The notes under the pieces are model-generated. The model did not search any database. It was given only the letters and a program-made list of their open reading frames with translations, and was not told the DNA's origin. Of a DNA stretch of 64,000 nucleotides, positions 37,419-48,701 are shown piece after piece. The position numbers and the translations under genes are program-made. Each line of letters opens with the position of its first letter. Position 1 is the stretch's first letter. Origin of the DNA: Sanghuangporus weigelae (Eukaryota > Basidiomycota > Agaricomycetes > Hymenochaetales > Hymenochaetaceae); NCBI GenBank assembly GCA_033182465.1, contig CP137324.1, forward strand, positions 2,294,001 to 2,358,000, read 5' to 3'.

Positions 37419-38898
37419 TCAAGGATGGCTTTGTTCTGGCCTATAGCCATCGAATACCTTGCTACTGCCTCTTTTCTTCGGGTCCCAGTGCATCTGTACT
37501 GCGGCCAAGTAGCAGGAGCTGCCAGGCTTCCGCTCCTTGAGATGCCTGACCAGCAGGTCTCTGCGTGTATACCCAAGTTCTGGGCACGTACACGATTCGG
37601 CCTCTGTGGCACAAGGATTTTCCAGACCCGGACAAAACCATCCATCCCTCTCTGTCCTTGTATGCCGCGACTCATGCCGCTTATGGTCCTTCAGGAGCTT
37701 TGAGGGGTGACCGCAGAAGCGGCATCGATAACTTGACTCTGAAGATATCGGTTTTACTTTAAATGGCCTGTCGCGGATCTCCGGTCCGGCACGTCTCCTT
37801 TTGCCTGAGATCATCGGCTTTCCATTTCCTCGTATGTTTGCAGGTGCGGAACCTGAAGGAGCCGTACTTACAGCCGTGGACGTATGTACGGCGCCAGCGT
37901 TAGATTCAGCGAGAACCGCGTCCTTACGGACATTGGGATAGACAGCACCGGCCGGTCTTTCCACGTTCATTGTCTCTTGAGTTGTGTTCGGATTTACAAT
38001 CATGTGTAAATCTCGACATGAGTCAGGACTCATGTCTTGTGGGGAGTTGTTCTTGCTTGCGCCTGACGAGGGTAGGGTAGCCAAAGAATGAGCCGGCGCA
38101 TTGAAGAAGTAGATATCTAAGGGTATCGAGTTGCCAGAATGTGCGTCCACATACGCAGCGTCAGTCGATACCTGCGACATTTCTAATGCAGGGGCCAAAT
38201 AACGCATCATAGAAGCGGAGGCAGGTTGATGTTGTAAGCCTGCCGTGAAGTATGAGCTGGCAGTAGATGATGCCAAGGAATCGAACCTACGTCGTTGAGC
38301 GTGTAGGTTCGACCTGAAAAGAGGTGGGAAAGACTGTTCCGTGCCGAAGGCGGGTCCCTGGGCCTCCGGAGATGATCCAAATTGTTCGACCATATCATCA
38401 GTTGGCCAGTTAGCAACCGACGATTCGCCAGACGTTGAAGTTGTGGAAGAACCCTCGGGTGAGTTGGCGTGTTGTAACGGGTTGAAACTTGGATCGGTCA
38501 GTCCGTAGTCAAGTCTGTCGTTTTGGAACGCAGGCACCCCTGCTCCATATGAGGGTGGATGAAGTAAAGGTGCTCCCGTGAATGCCGGGACTCCTGTGCT
38601 TGCTTTGTCGACCATACCGTTGGCCAAGCCACCGGCTGTACTTGGTCCAGCACTCTTTGAAGTCGGTCAGAACTTTTTGTTTGGAGGAGGGGAGAAGTGT
38701 GCTCACTGAGACGTCATAATTATAAGAGTCTTCAGCGGTGCAGCCGCAAGCACCAGTGTACTCGCCTAGAGACACTCTACTTGTGGAGTAGTCGAAGTTG
38801 GGTGCGTCGGTCGTCGGGTACTCGCCTTCAAAGATCCCGTATGCGTGCGAGTTGTCGAAGACAGACGTGTAATGGCTTAAGTCGTAGTCGTATGGCAT
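37419..38898 (-). CDS. Zinc-finger protein, putative transcription factor (paralogue 2)
   Basis: Two exons. The first, MPYDYDLSHYTSVFDNSHAY through SYNYDVS, joins phase 0 through a GT..AG intron of about 50 bases to SAGPSTAGGLANGMVDKAST. The protein is about 450 residues, disordered and Ser/Pro-rich, with an RRRAGPEIRDRPFKVKP motif that matches MKRAGPAIRNRPFNNN in paralogue 1. The Cys/His region reads YRCRFCGHPSKLLKDHKRHE, SRHTRTERDGWFCPG, CTCPELGYTRRDLLVRHLKE and KPGSSCYLAA, and it ends GYRPEQSHP. The two proteins share the finger region and the RAGPxIRxRPF linker but little else. The first finger has the C2H2 form (C-x2-C ... H-x4-H). Likely nuclear. Intact. Confidence 0.76.
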
Positions 38899-40701
38899 TC
38901 TGATAGGAATAGCGGCTGAGATGAACTGCTGCAGTAGAGGAGATGATAGAGGTAGCAGAGAGAGATGCTGAGGTCCTCGTAGCAGCGATCATGAAAATGT
39001 GTTTGCGTTGACTGGGTATACGTTTTGTTTGTACTCTGTCAGTGGACAAATTTCGTGACTTCTGAATTAATTCTAGAGGTTAAGGGTTCCAAGAAAGGTA
39101 CAAACGACTTGTTTTTCTGTCTGTGAATGAAACGAAACGAGAGTGAGACATTACCTAGCCCACAACAGATGGTAATTGCTGCCATCACTTTGATGGCCAA
39201 TTTACGTACTTCCGCACATTCTAACGAGCCACTATCAGTACACCCATCGTCAAAGAAATGCCTTGTCTGCTGCAATGCCCACCTCAAAGGGCCGGTGACA
39301 CCTGAGCACCTGTGGACTACGCATAGAAGTCACAGATAAACTTCTCAACCTGAGGGCGGTCCACGGTTCTCTTAGGGGAGCGCGAGAGCATGAAATCTTT
39401 TCGAATCGAGTCAGTCTGAAGTCGCAGTAACGGTAATCTTCTAATAAATACTAATTGGGCAGAGGGATAGGAACACGACGCCGCTTGTCTCCTGAGCTGA
39501 ACGAGTCAGTCTCCTACTCATGGCCAACGCTTGGGCCTGAAGTACAGTACAAATCTGGTAAGCTGTCCTAGGATATGGAAGGCTGTGGAGTACCGCCATG
39601 TGGGAGGAAAACCTTGATCCAATTGTGCAGCTATAACGGGGCCACGAAACGTCGAGGGAGAATAACCTTCTGAGCACCCGACGGAAAAGGTTTTCTGGCC
39701 TCAGAGGCCTATCCTAACGTCCCGTATCGGCTTTACTCTTCGTGGTTTACAGCATTTACTGGACACATACGTATCAGCGCGCTGAATTCAAGGCTTTCTA
39801 AAAGAAACCCTACGCGTACGCGATTCTAGAGGAGCTGACGAACATCGCGATGCTCGGCACTGCTTCTCTCTACTACCGGTGCTGATGGAGAACCTGTCGT
39901 CGCCTGGAGTTTCTCCAGACGAGCAGTGCGACGGTGGACAGGTGAGTGCATCACTGCTAGTCGCTGGGCCCCTTCTCTTCGACCGTCTTTAAGCAACCGT
40001 CTCCAGGTCTCCCGGTACAAATTCTCAAGACATAGGCTCTACCGTCGACGAGGGCTAATCCCTATCTTGGTCGTCTAATGCAATATCATTGTCTCTGCAG
40101 AGTATTTGGTAATTATCCATTTTTTGCGGTCCCACCGGCATTTACTGTTAAAATTCCAAACCGCAAGACGCTGAGTTGAACCCATTCACCTGCTCCCTTT
40201 TTCTCTAGCTCTTCTCTCTGGACCTCGGAAACGCGACTATACCGAATGTTCTCGGCGGGGACTAATAATCGCTACTACGGATGCTTGCGTTTATATGCGC
40301 GTAGGGCCGGCAACATTAGTTAGTTCTGATGGATGAGTATAAACGAGAGCGTAAACGTACATCCTCGGGTCTCTTGGGACGAGATCGAAAAACTGTTTCT
40401 ACATCCTGCATTACGTTGAATTTACCCATCCATCGAGTTGGTGTGCTAGTCCCGGATCCATAACGTAGAAGGTGCACACTAGTACTGAAGACAGAGAGGC
40501 TTTGCAGTATCCACGCTCAACGGTTGCTGCTTTTCTGGACATGCCAATAGACCGACTCAAGGAAATATTGGGCCTGACGCCTATTCCAATAATACACATA
40601 TTTGGATTTGGATTTATTTTTGGGTTCGATCCACAAGCTGGGGCACGAAGAAAGCGGTATGATGTCATCGATTCGCTCCGAGCGCTGGAGTAAAACAAGA
40701 G
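38899..40701. other. Intergenic stretch of about 1.8 kb
   Basis: No supported gene. It holds the promoter of the second zinc-finger gene on the left and the promoter of the small hydrophilic gene on the right. A box-B-like word at 40622 was checked for a tRNA and rejected. Confidence 0.55.
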
Positions 40702-40709
40702 TATATAAG
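40702..40709 (+). promoter_or_regulatory. TATA box
   Basis: TATATAAG lies 51 bases upstream of the ATG of the small hydrophilic protein, a usual distance for a fungal TATA element with a short 5' leader. Confidence 0.5.
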
Positions 40710-40752
40710 CCTCAAAGATGCGACCAAGGCAGTCAAAATTTCACAAACAATA

Positions 40753-41296
40753 ATGTCCACTTCATCACAGATATCAGAGCAAGCTCGCGGGAACTATCCT
40801 CCTCCTGGTGATAGTACGTCTCTCTCTTCGTTCGCATATCATATCAGCCATCTAACCTCCTCTTCTCTTCATGCATGCAAGCTACCTCAGAAGGTGGATC
40901 GTCCAACGCACGGTTAGACAAGACACAGATATTTGCACCAGTTAACGAACGTGGGCTGGTGGACCAAAGTACCGAGGGACTTCCGTTGGGAAACGAAGTG
41001 CAGGATGCGGTGCAGGGCAGGGACGAAAAGGCGAGGAAGGTGTACGGGGAGGAACAAGGGGGTTCGTTCAACCAAACTTCGTCCATTCTGTTTTATTCTT
41101 CGGATATGCTGATGCGCGACGTGATTATCTCATAGACAATCAGCCCGGTGAGGGTCGAGGAAATGCTGGGTCTTTAAATCCTTACGGCGAGTCATTAGAG
41201 ACGCGAGAAGAGGCAGAAGCGGGGCTCAAGGCTGGTGCAACCGACGCTAGGGCAAGGACGTATCAAGCTGAGATTCCGGATGACAAGCAGGTGTAA
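40753..41296 (+). CDS. Small hydrophilic disordered protein
   Basis: Three exons join: MSTSSQISEQARGNYPPPGD, then TSEGGSSNARLDKTQIFAPV to YGEEQG, then NQPGEGRGNAGSLNPYGESL to EIPDDKQV. About 126 residues, rich in Gly, Glu, Gln, Asn and charged residues, nearly free of hydrophobic clusters and lacking Cys and Trp. There is no signal peptide. The composition is like LEA or stress-hydrophilin proteins, but I see no repeated LEA motif, so that is inference. A TATA box is positioned upstream. Both intron phases fit. Confidence 0.6.
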
Positions 41297-41613
41297 AATA
41301 GGAGATATAACATAACATATATAAAATGAATCGGAAATACCATGCTCGTTCTATCTAGAAGTTTGAGCACGGCTTGACCCGGATCGACGAACTGATTGAT
41401 CGGCACTTGACCAGAAGGCAAGTCGACTTCCGAGTTCTTTCTCCACTTGACGTTCAGTGATGGCTATAAATACGACGCGTTTCTTACTTCCCTACGACCA
41501 GCATAATCAGCACCGCGACTCTGCCTGCCGTGTAACGCGCCTGAACAACGCGTGTTACGCGTCGAGACTGGTTGTTGGTCGCACTTACAGAACAGGGCAG
41601 AAGTTCTAAAGCC

Positions 41614-43677
41614 ATGTCAGAAGAGGACGAATCTCTACGCGTTGCGATAGTGTATGTGACTCTTGTTACTCTTCTATCCAACATTACAGTGTATACGAAG
41701 CTAAGATGTCCTTAGAGGAGGTGGCATCGGTGGTCTTGCACTCGCAACGTTCTTGTCAACTTCGACCTCTTCCCAACACAGACGGCTCACAGTTGATATC
41801 TATGAAGCTGCACCTTCTTTAACTGAGCTCGGTGCAGGAGTAGGAATATGGCTACGCACATGGCGTATTTTGGAGGCTGTCGCGTCTGGAGCGCTCGCGC
41901 AAGATCTGAAGGCTGTCGCACCTCCTGGAAGGGATTTTGGTGGTGGGCTACGTGAGTTATCCACTTATGACTCACTCCAAGCGTTGTTGATGATTCAGTA
42001 CAATATATATAGGAAAAGCTTTCGAGTTTAGGAGAGGAGATCTCTCTCCAAAGGGAAAGTCGTTTTACACTATGGAGGTTCCTTGTGCGTTCATCTCCAC
42101 TCGTCTTCCTCAAATTCTTCATTGACATTCTGCTCACGATTTTAGTTGGCGTCCTTACTCTGCACCGCGCAGATTTCCAGCGCGTCCTTGCTCAATATGC
42201 TATCCCTCCTGCAAAGCCACATTTCGGCAAGAGAATTGCAGGGTATGAGTATGCTGATGAGAATGAGTGCGTTTCTTCTATAGACTGACGAAGAGTTGCT
42301 AACTTACGTTCCTGCTTTACAGTCTAGAATCAGAAATTATTCTCAGATTCTCAGACGGCTCCACGGCACGAACAGATGTGCTCGTGGGAGCAGACGGGAT
42401 ACGGAGTGTCGTACGCCGTGAGGTCATTTGTCGACTTGTCAAACGCGGGGTACTTCAGCTTGACCTCTGTTCTCACTCGAGCGTCAGTAATGATGACGAT
42501 CACGTTCGGAAGCTGGACCAGGACGCGCTGATTTCAGACTTGGTCGAGCCGATATGGAGTGGGACAATCGTGTATCGAAATCTTATCCCGCTTGAGAAAC
42601 TCGAGGAGCGATTCCCTAATCATCGAGCAGGGAGAGGTCCAGTCGTCGTAGGCTATTTTTTAAATGCACGATCTGCCTTGGCAATTCATTTAAAAGATTG
42701 CACATTTGCGACTTGTAGTACTTCGGGAAGAACCAGCACGTTATTGCTTTCCCTATCGCCTCGAGCGGAGGTGCTGCTGCTTCTGACTCAGGCTCAGCCG
42801 TGAAAGTCGATTCGACACAAACGCAGATGGTCAACCTTGTCGCTTTTCTCTCGGATCCAGCTCGTGAAGGCACACGATTACCCCCTGGTAAGCCTTGGGT
42901 ACGGCCTGCAACCAAGGAAGAGGTTCTAGAAAAGTTCGGTGGATGGGAGGTCGAAGTTATCGCGTTGCTTGAGGTGCGAATGGATTCTCGTGCCTTTCTT
43001 TTTTCTTATGAGCTGGTAATGTTTGCTTATGACAAAACCCCCGCCTGCAGCTCGCAGAAAAGCCACTCGCATGGGCAATTCACACCGTCAAAGCCTTGCC
43101 GAGGTACTCTGACGCGGACGGAAGAGTTGTATTGCTCGGAGATGCTGTAAGTTGATTCCTGATAGTAATCTGCGTAACTGCCTAATACATGATGGATACC
43201 ATTTTAGGCCCATGCGATGACACCTCATCAAGGTGCTGGAGGAGGTCAAGCCATCGAGGTCTGCTAGATTCACTCTCCCGACCATTACTCTATCTCACAT
43301 GTAATTTTTTCCTTCATTAGGACGCATACGTCCTCGCTTCCCTGCTCACCCATCCACGTCTCACACGTCATAACCTCGCCAATGCACTTAAAGCATACAG
43401 TACCGTTCGCGTACCAATCTCCCAGCGTGTCATGGAGACTTCGAGGGCCAACGGGATGATGTACGAATTCAATCTGGGATGGGACGAAGATGCTGATCAT
43501 GAAAGGGCGAACCTGAATGGAGACATAGATGAAGAGACGAACAGTCTGCGTAGACTCGCAGACGCCATCATGCAGATCCACAGATGGGAGTGGGAAGAGC
43601 TCGAGTCTGGACGCGACTCGGGTGAGTGCCAGTGCAAGTTCGCGATCCACACCTTCGAGGAAACTCTAAGCAACTAG
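41614..43677 (+). CDS. FAD-dependent monooxygenase, salicylate-hydroxylase-like
   Basis: About nine exons. The FAD-binding GxGxxG sits at the first junction (RVAIVGGGIGGLALATFLS), followed by a helix and the acidic DIYEAAPSLTELGAGVGI. The DG-type motif is VLVGADGIRSVVRRE. The substrate domain contains PIWSGTIVYRNLIPLEKL, and the second FAD motif reads VVLLGDAAHAMTPHQGAGGG followed by QAIED. These three motifs define group A flavoprotein hydroxylases, which use NAD(P)H and oxygen to hydroxylate small aromatics; similarity is closest in style to salicylate hydroxylase. No signal peptide, so intracellular. The C-terminus ends IHTFEETLSN. Intact. The exact substrate is unknown. Confidence 0.86.
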
Positions 43678-43951
43678 TTTGTCTCTGGATGGCGACCCCA
43701 GGCTTCATATGAAGCGAAAAGAATGGCTGCCTGTACTCTGGTAGATCCCTTCTTGTAGAATAGACGATTTCCTCTCGGTGTTCGACATCACGAACAAAGA
43801 TAATAGGATCCGTAACAACATTGGTGGACTGATTCAAACAGGCTTTTTAATCACAGACAAGCAGCGTCGAATAAACAAACCGACAGAACAATAGCATGAC
43901 GCTGAACTACAAGTCCCTTAAGAAAGTCCCAAAAGAAATCTTCCAATTATC

Positions 43952-45449
43952 TTAAGCAGAGAAATCCAACGTCGCACCAGCGACGCCGACAACAGCATCT
44001 CTCACATCCTCCGGGTCGATCAACGTATAGTCATACGGTGGGCCAGTGAAGGTCCCGTTGGGCGCGGTTTCCTTCGCACCATTAAAGATGTTGTTCAATG
44101 AGACAGCGAACCCTTCGTCTGTGCTTTTGATGGCTTTCGTCGCGCCGGACCAGACGGAGTTCTCTACAAGGAGTTGGGCACCTGAAATGGCATGGTTGAG
44201 TGATAGTGTAACAGGGATAGGGGTGAACAGCACTTACCATCTCGAGTATTGATCCCATCACTGTTATCGTCGAAAACGCTGTTAAATATGTGTCCCGTAC
44301 CGAACCGGAAAGACGGCGTGCGAGAGTTGAGGTTGAGCCAATAAATGCCCACCATCGTGACGGTGATAGCCTTGTCCTGCGCGCCGTTACTGTCTGAGTG
44401 TCCGATGAGGGATGCCTTCCAATGGTCGTGAAGCTATAAGTAAGTTTGTTTCGTTGGTAAGACGCGAGGAATGAGAGACGTGGAGATGGACGTACGAAGC
44501 TGTTGGTTACGGTGACACCTGTGCAGCCGTGAGTAATGTCGAGCAAGCCATCGTAGCTGATCGAGAAATGCAGAGCTTGAGTCTTATTCTTGCAGTTTCG
44601 TGAATGATACTTACAAGTCCTGCAAAAGACAAGAATGAACAGATAGTATCATGTTAGGGGCAACAATTAATAACGTACCTTGTCATGGTCTCTGTCCTAC
44701 AAACACCACGAACAAGTTGGCATTGCAGGTTAGAAGACGTTACGAAATCAAAAACTTACCGAACTCAAGTCGACGTGGTCAACCCACACATTGTTAGACT
44801 GTTGAATGCCGATGTTGTCTCCGGGTGCAAGGACCTTCTGAATGATGACATTACGAATGATAACGTTCTCCTTTTCAAGAACGCGCAGTCCAACTCCGAC
44901 GAGCGCTGATACAATCATTACACGTAAATGACATCGCCTTGAATGTAAGGTTTTAGACAGGTTTGACTTACTAGCACCCGCTGCACCGAGAACAGATGTG
45001 TTGGAGCCGACTCTAACAACGTCGTTTCCTGTGATTGTTCCTAGGATAGCCAGTTTGACTAAGGGCTCATGATGAGTGGAAGATTTGGACAAACCTTGGA
45101 TAATCACGATTTTCGGGTCATCGCTTGCTACAGCATCTGTGAGTTCGTCAAGTGTCGTCACTGTCATGACAGGACCACCTGAGCCACCAGTCGTGCTAAT
45201 CAGACAGAACGTCAGCCGAGGCGGTATAATCGCTCTTTAACAATAAACACATACCCGCCGTTGAGTGTCGCAAAACCGAGAGTTGCAACATCGTTGACAG
45301 AAGTTCTCTTGAAGACCTTGGGCAAGGCAGAAGCCTAATAAGAAAAGACAAAGAGTCGATTAGCACATCAAAAGGCAAGAGTACGTAGATGCACGGACGA
45401 AAACGGTTTGAGCGACAATTAGAGCAAAGATAGGAAAAAGGAGCTTCAT
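43952..45449 (-). CDS. Secreted pectate lyase, PL1
   Basis: Starts MKLLFPIFALIVAQTVFVRA, a signal peptide. About ten exons then give the PL1 beta-helix: PVMTVTTLDELTDAVASDDP, TITGNDVVRVGSNTSVLGAA, VWVDHVDLSSDRDHDKDFYD, GLLDITHGCTGVTVTNSF, then LHDHWKASLIGHSDSNGAQD and RTPSFRFGTGHIFN. The calcium-binding Asp residues and the Arg of the SFRFGTGH block, which acts as the base in this family, are present. The enzyme cleaves de-esterified homogalacturonan by beta-elimination outside the cell. Two exons are tiny: 18 bases (44679-44696, coding DRDHDK) and 5 bases (44615-44619). No break seen. Confidence 0.92.
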
Positions 45450-47862
45450 GCTGGACTCTGAAGGTCGACTCGATGGGCACTGGCCTCTTCATGTGTCTGC
45501 TGTGCTCAACTTATACTGCTGTGCGGCGACAAATACGACGACCGCTCGGAGTTCTCTCGGTAACAACATTCATTCACTTCGCAAAATCCAGACTCAGAAC
45601 TTGGTTGCCTGAAAGACTTATTGCAAGACGTGTTGGTAGCGGACCGCTAGTACCGTCGACTCTAGGCATGCAATCGTCTAAAGTAAGGCGCTAGAAGCCG
45701 CTGAACAGGAGAAACGAACTGTGGCGCTTGGTCAGGCCCCGTTCCGTGTGCTCCAAATTGCACATGCTAGTGGGACGAACGTCTAGCAGCACTGTCTATG
45801 TGACCCGGAGAATCGAGAAATTTAGTCACTTCTTAGGAGCAGCGATCATCTGTAGACACGCATATTGGACGGTCCGTCCGAAATCGCGAAATTTACGCGC
45901 TATCCGTTTTCCAGTACGTTTGGTTATGCTTTGAGTTTACAGGTGTTCAATTGCATCGACGAGCTGGATACCCCTGACATATAGAATCTAGGCATCCCGA
46001 ATAGTCGAAAGAAGTATTGTTTCCCCGAAAGCCAGATCGCAGGAACGTCCGTGACTCGCCTTACCCATTCACGTATAACCTTAGCCGGATTCCGAAAGAA
46101 ATCAACTTTAAAGAAGGCTATAATTGTCGCCATCGGAAATTTGAGAAGCATCTGAAAACGAGAGAAACGAATAAAACAGGCCGCGAAGATCATGAAAGAT
46201 GTATGAACCAGTATCATCGTACCTTCTCTTGAAAAGCTCCCCCAGTTCGTGAGGAAAGTACCCGAGAGTCTTTATACAGTCACCATGTGATCCGGATGTA
46301 TCGAGATGAGTTCTGTATGAGAACGCAGATATGCAGGGAGAAGATCCGCGACCCAAAGTCGATGTCAAGGCAGATATTCCAAGTGAGAATGATATTGACA
46401 TGGACAAATGTCCAAAGCTGCTTACGCCACGGCATTAGTCGTATGGATGCCAAGAATAACGCATTTCACAGCACTCAGCACTACATCGCGTTCGCAGTAG
46501 CAAAATCTGGACGTGAGAGACGTGACCACGGCCCGCTGTGGAACATCAGAAGCCGAGATCATCGTAGGTTGTGAAGAGTGCGTCCTCTCCGAGGTGCTGT
46601 TATAAGATGTAGTGCATCTCTTATGCCTGAGCATGAGAAATAGGTCAAACTTGAAGACTTACGTAGGCTTATTGTGGCTCGCTTCAAGTAGGATCGAGAG
46701 CCTCGCACGTCGATATCCCACCGGACGCACGAATGATAAGCGACGGCACACTGGAATACCATTTGATCCACTGAAGACTCGATCTAAAGGACATTTTCAT
46801 TTCCCAGAGGTGAAAAGTGTTGAGAAGGTGGACGAACACGTTCAAGATTCAATAAAACAAGAAATTATGAACCAAGCTTGATCGTGGGAGAATATCACGT
46901 AAAAATAAGCGAAACCCGTTTATTCGTTTGTTTGCTCTTCAATGCTAGATAGAAATGCGACTTCTCTTCTGTAACGAATACGCTCTCTTTACCAATAAGA
47001 AAAGGTGTGAAGTTTTTATCGGTTACAGCAGATCGCTCCTGCTGAAGTTTTTCCGCGCAGCCCAAAGTTTTACAAATCTCAGTAGACGAATCTCAGTAGA
47101 CGACTCTTGTATTCACCTTTTACAAATCTACATGAACAATATAGTAAATCTTATGGAGATATAGAAAAGAGAGAAAGTGTACTCACCTCAGTCGTAGTAG
47201 TAGTAGACGACTGAGGTGAGTGGCGCACACTTTGATATAGGCTGTGTCAGCCATGCGTGACATAATAATAGGTGAAAAGAAAAAGAAATAGAAACGAGTC
47301 TGCATGTGATCGATAAAAATCCATATTAGTTGAAAGAATAAAGAATTGGAAACAACAGAAACAAAAGGTCGAGTCACACATATCTTCAACACAAAGTGGT
47401 AAAAAAAGGTGCTCAAATGCACATCCAAGACTGCCAGGTGTCTGCGAGAAGAACTGCATATTGGTCATTCTCTGGTGATAATCTGCTGCTTCAGTCCTAC
47501 TGTAAATCACATTCAAAGATTCCAGACACTTTTATTGATCTCGCCTGTCCTTCTTCAGGCTGACTGTGCGTTCAAAGTGTTCGGCACTTTGTAAGGGACA
47601 AGGTCTTTATTAGGCAAAAAAGTGGTTCAAAGGACTAACTCCATATATTTGGTCCTCAGTAGACTTGCAAATCTTGTGAAATCAGCGGAGTCTCTATTTC
47701 TTGCGCTTCCGTAAGCTTTGCACCTAGATCTGGCTTGGATTCTTGCAACTTTCTTGGGACCTTCATTGGGCGATAACTGTAGATTTTCTGCATCTTACTC
47801 TTAATCAAGTCTGAGCAAAGCTAGGGGTGAGTATTATGTATTTCTCTTTCTCTATCCATCAC
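45450..47862. other. Intergenic stretch of about 2.4 kb
   Basis: No supported gene. Notable content: a perfect 15-bp hairpin at 47181-47221 (listed separately). The stretch ends where the duplicated zinc-finger unit begins. Short frames near 46100-46900 show no domain or exon chain. Confidence 0.5.
47181..47221. repeat. Perfect inverted repeat (hairpin)
   Basis: Arms ACTCACCTCAGTCGT (47181-47195) and its exact complement ACGACTGAGGTGAGT (47207-47221) flank an 11-base AGT-repeat loop. The inner CACCTCAGTC/GACTGAGGTG pair is the same as in the hairpin inside the copia LTRs at 54281-54317. Confidence 0.85.
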
Positions 47863-48575
47863 AGAATAGTTTATGATTTTCATTTGATTGCGCTCGTAGA
47901 AATCTCTATCAAGTAAGTGTTAATTAAGACAGTCAAACGTGATAAGCAGCCATTCAATAGTGCAGCGATATTACGATGACCGCGTGCATTGCAGATATTT
48001 CATCCGTTCAGAAAAGGTAAGAGCCTGTGCAATCTTGTTCTACATGAGCTATCGGGTATTGATGCCAATGCAATAGAAATGGGTGAGGCGCGTCAAGGAC
48101 TCAAGGTTCATTCGGGCCGTAGAGAGGCGTGCGTCACGACTACTTGAAGCCTTTTTACATGTCTACCAGTTCTTCGCGTCTTTCTTACCAACTACAACCC
48201 ACCTGTCTATGAAAACGACCTTCATCTTTATCAATCCGAAATGGAGAGTTATTTCTTCCTCCTCTCTCGAATTCGCCTCTCTTTTTGATATGCAGCTCTG
48301 AAGTTTCTTATTTTTATCCACCTTGTTGCTACCTTTGTAATTCCTGCTTAACCGATAGTGTTTGCGGATAATCACGAAAGAAACAAGATCAAGCTCAAGA
48401 AAGTGCTTGCGCAGAACAGCCAAGTGTAACAAGTACCTTTCTATAGACGCAATGGTAATATGAAAGTTGTCATGCAATCACAAAGAGATTCGTATTCATG
48501 AAATAGAACTTGAGAGCTCGTCTTATTCTGCTCTACACGACCTGTTGGATCTTGAGGTTCGTTCGAGCCACAGAG

Positions 48576-48641
48576 ACGCGTGTGTCACATGGCACGCGTA
48601 ACACACTATTTAAGATCCTTTTCGCTTGACCTTTGACGCGT
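48576..48641 (+). promoter_or_regulatory. Cluster of three ACGCGT boxes, copy A
   Basis: ACGCGT occurs at 48576-48581, 48594-48599 and 48636-48641, the last 61 bases before the ATG, with a TATTTAAG stretch between. ACGCGT is the MluI cell-cycle box bound by MBF-type factors in ascomycete yeasts. All three boxes are kept in copy B. Confidence 0.5.
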
Positions 48642-48701
48642 CGATTCTCTTTACCAACTGTAATCCATCTGTGTGTGAAAGCGACAATCAGCTCGTCTAC
48701 G

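Noticed and set aside
38275-38315. GGAATCGAACCTACG, possible minus-strand tRNA end
   Set aside because: Lies inside the coding sequence of the second zinc-finger gene, without the other tRNA parts.
40600-40660. Box-B-like GGGTTCGATCC, possible tRNA gene
   Set aside because: No box A at a suitable distance and no cloverleaf can be drawn.
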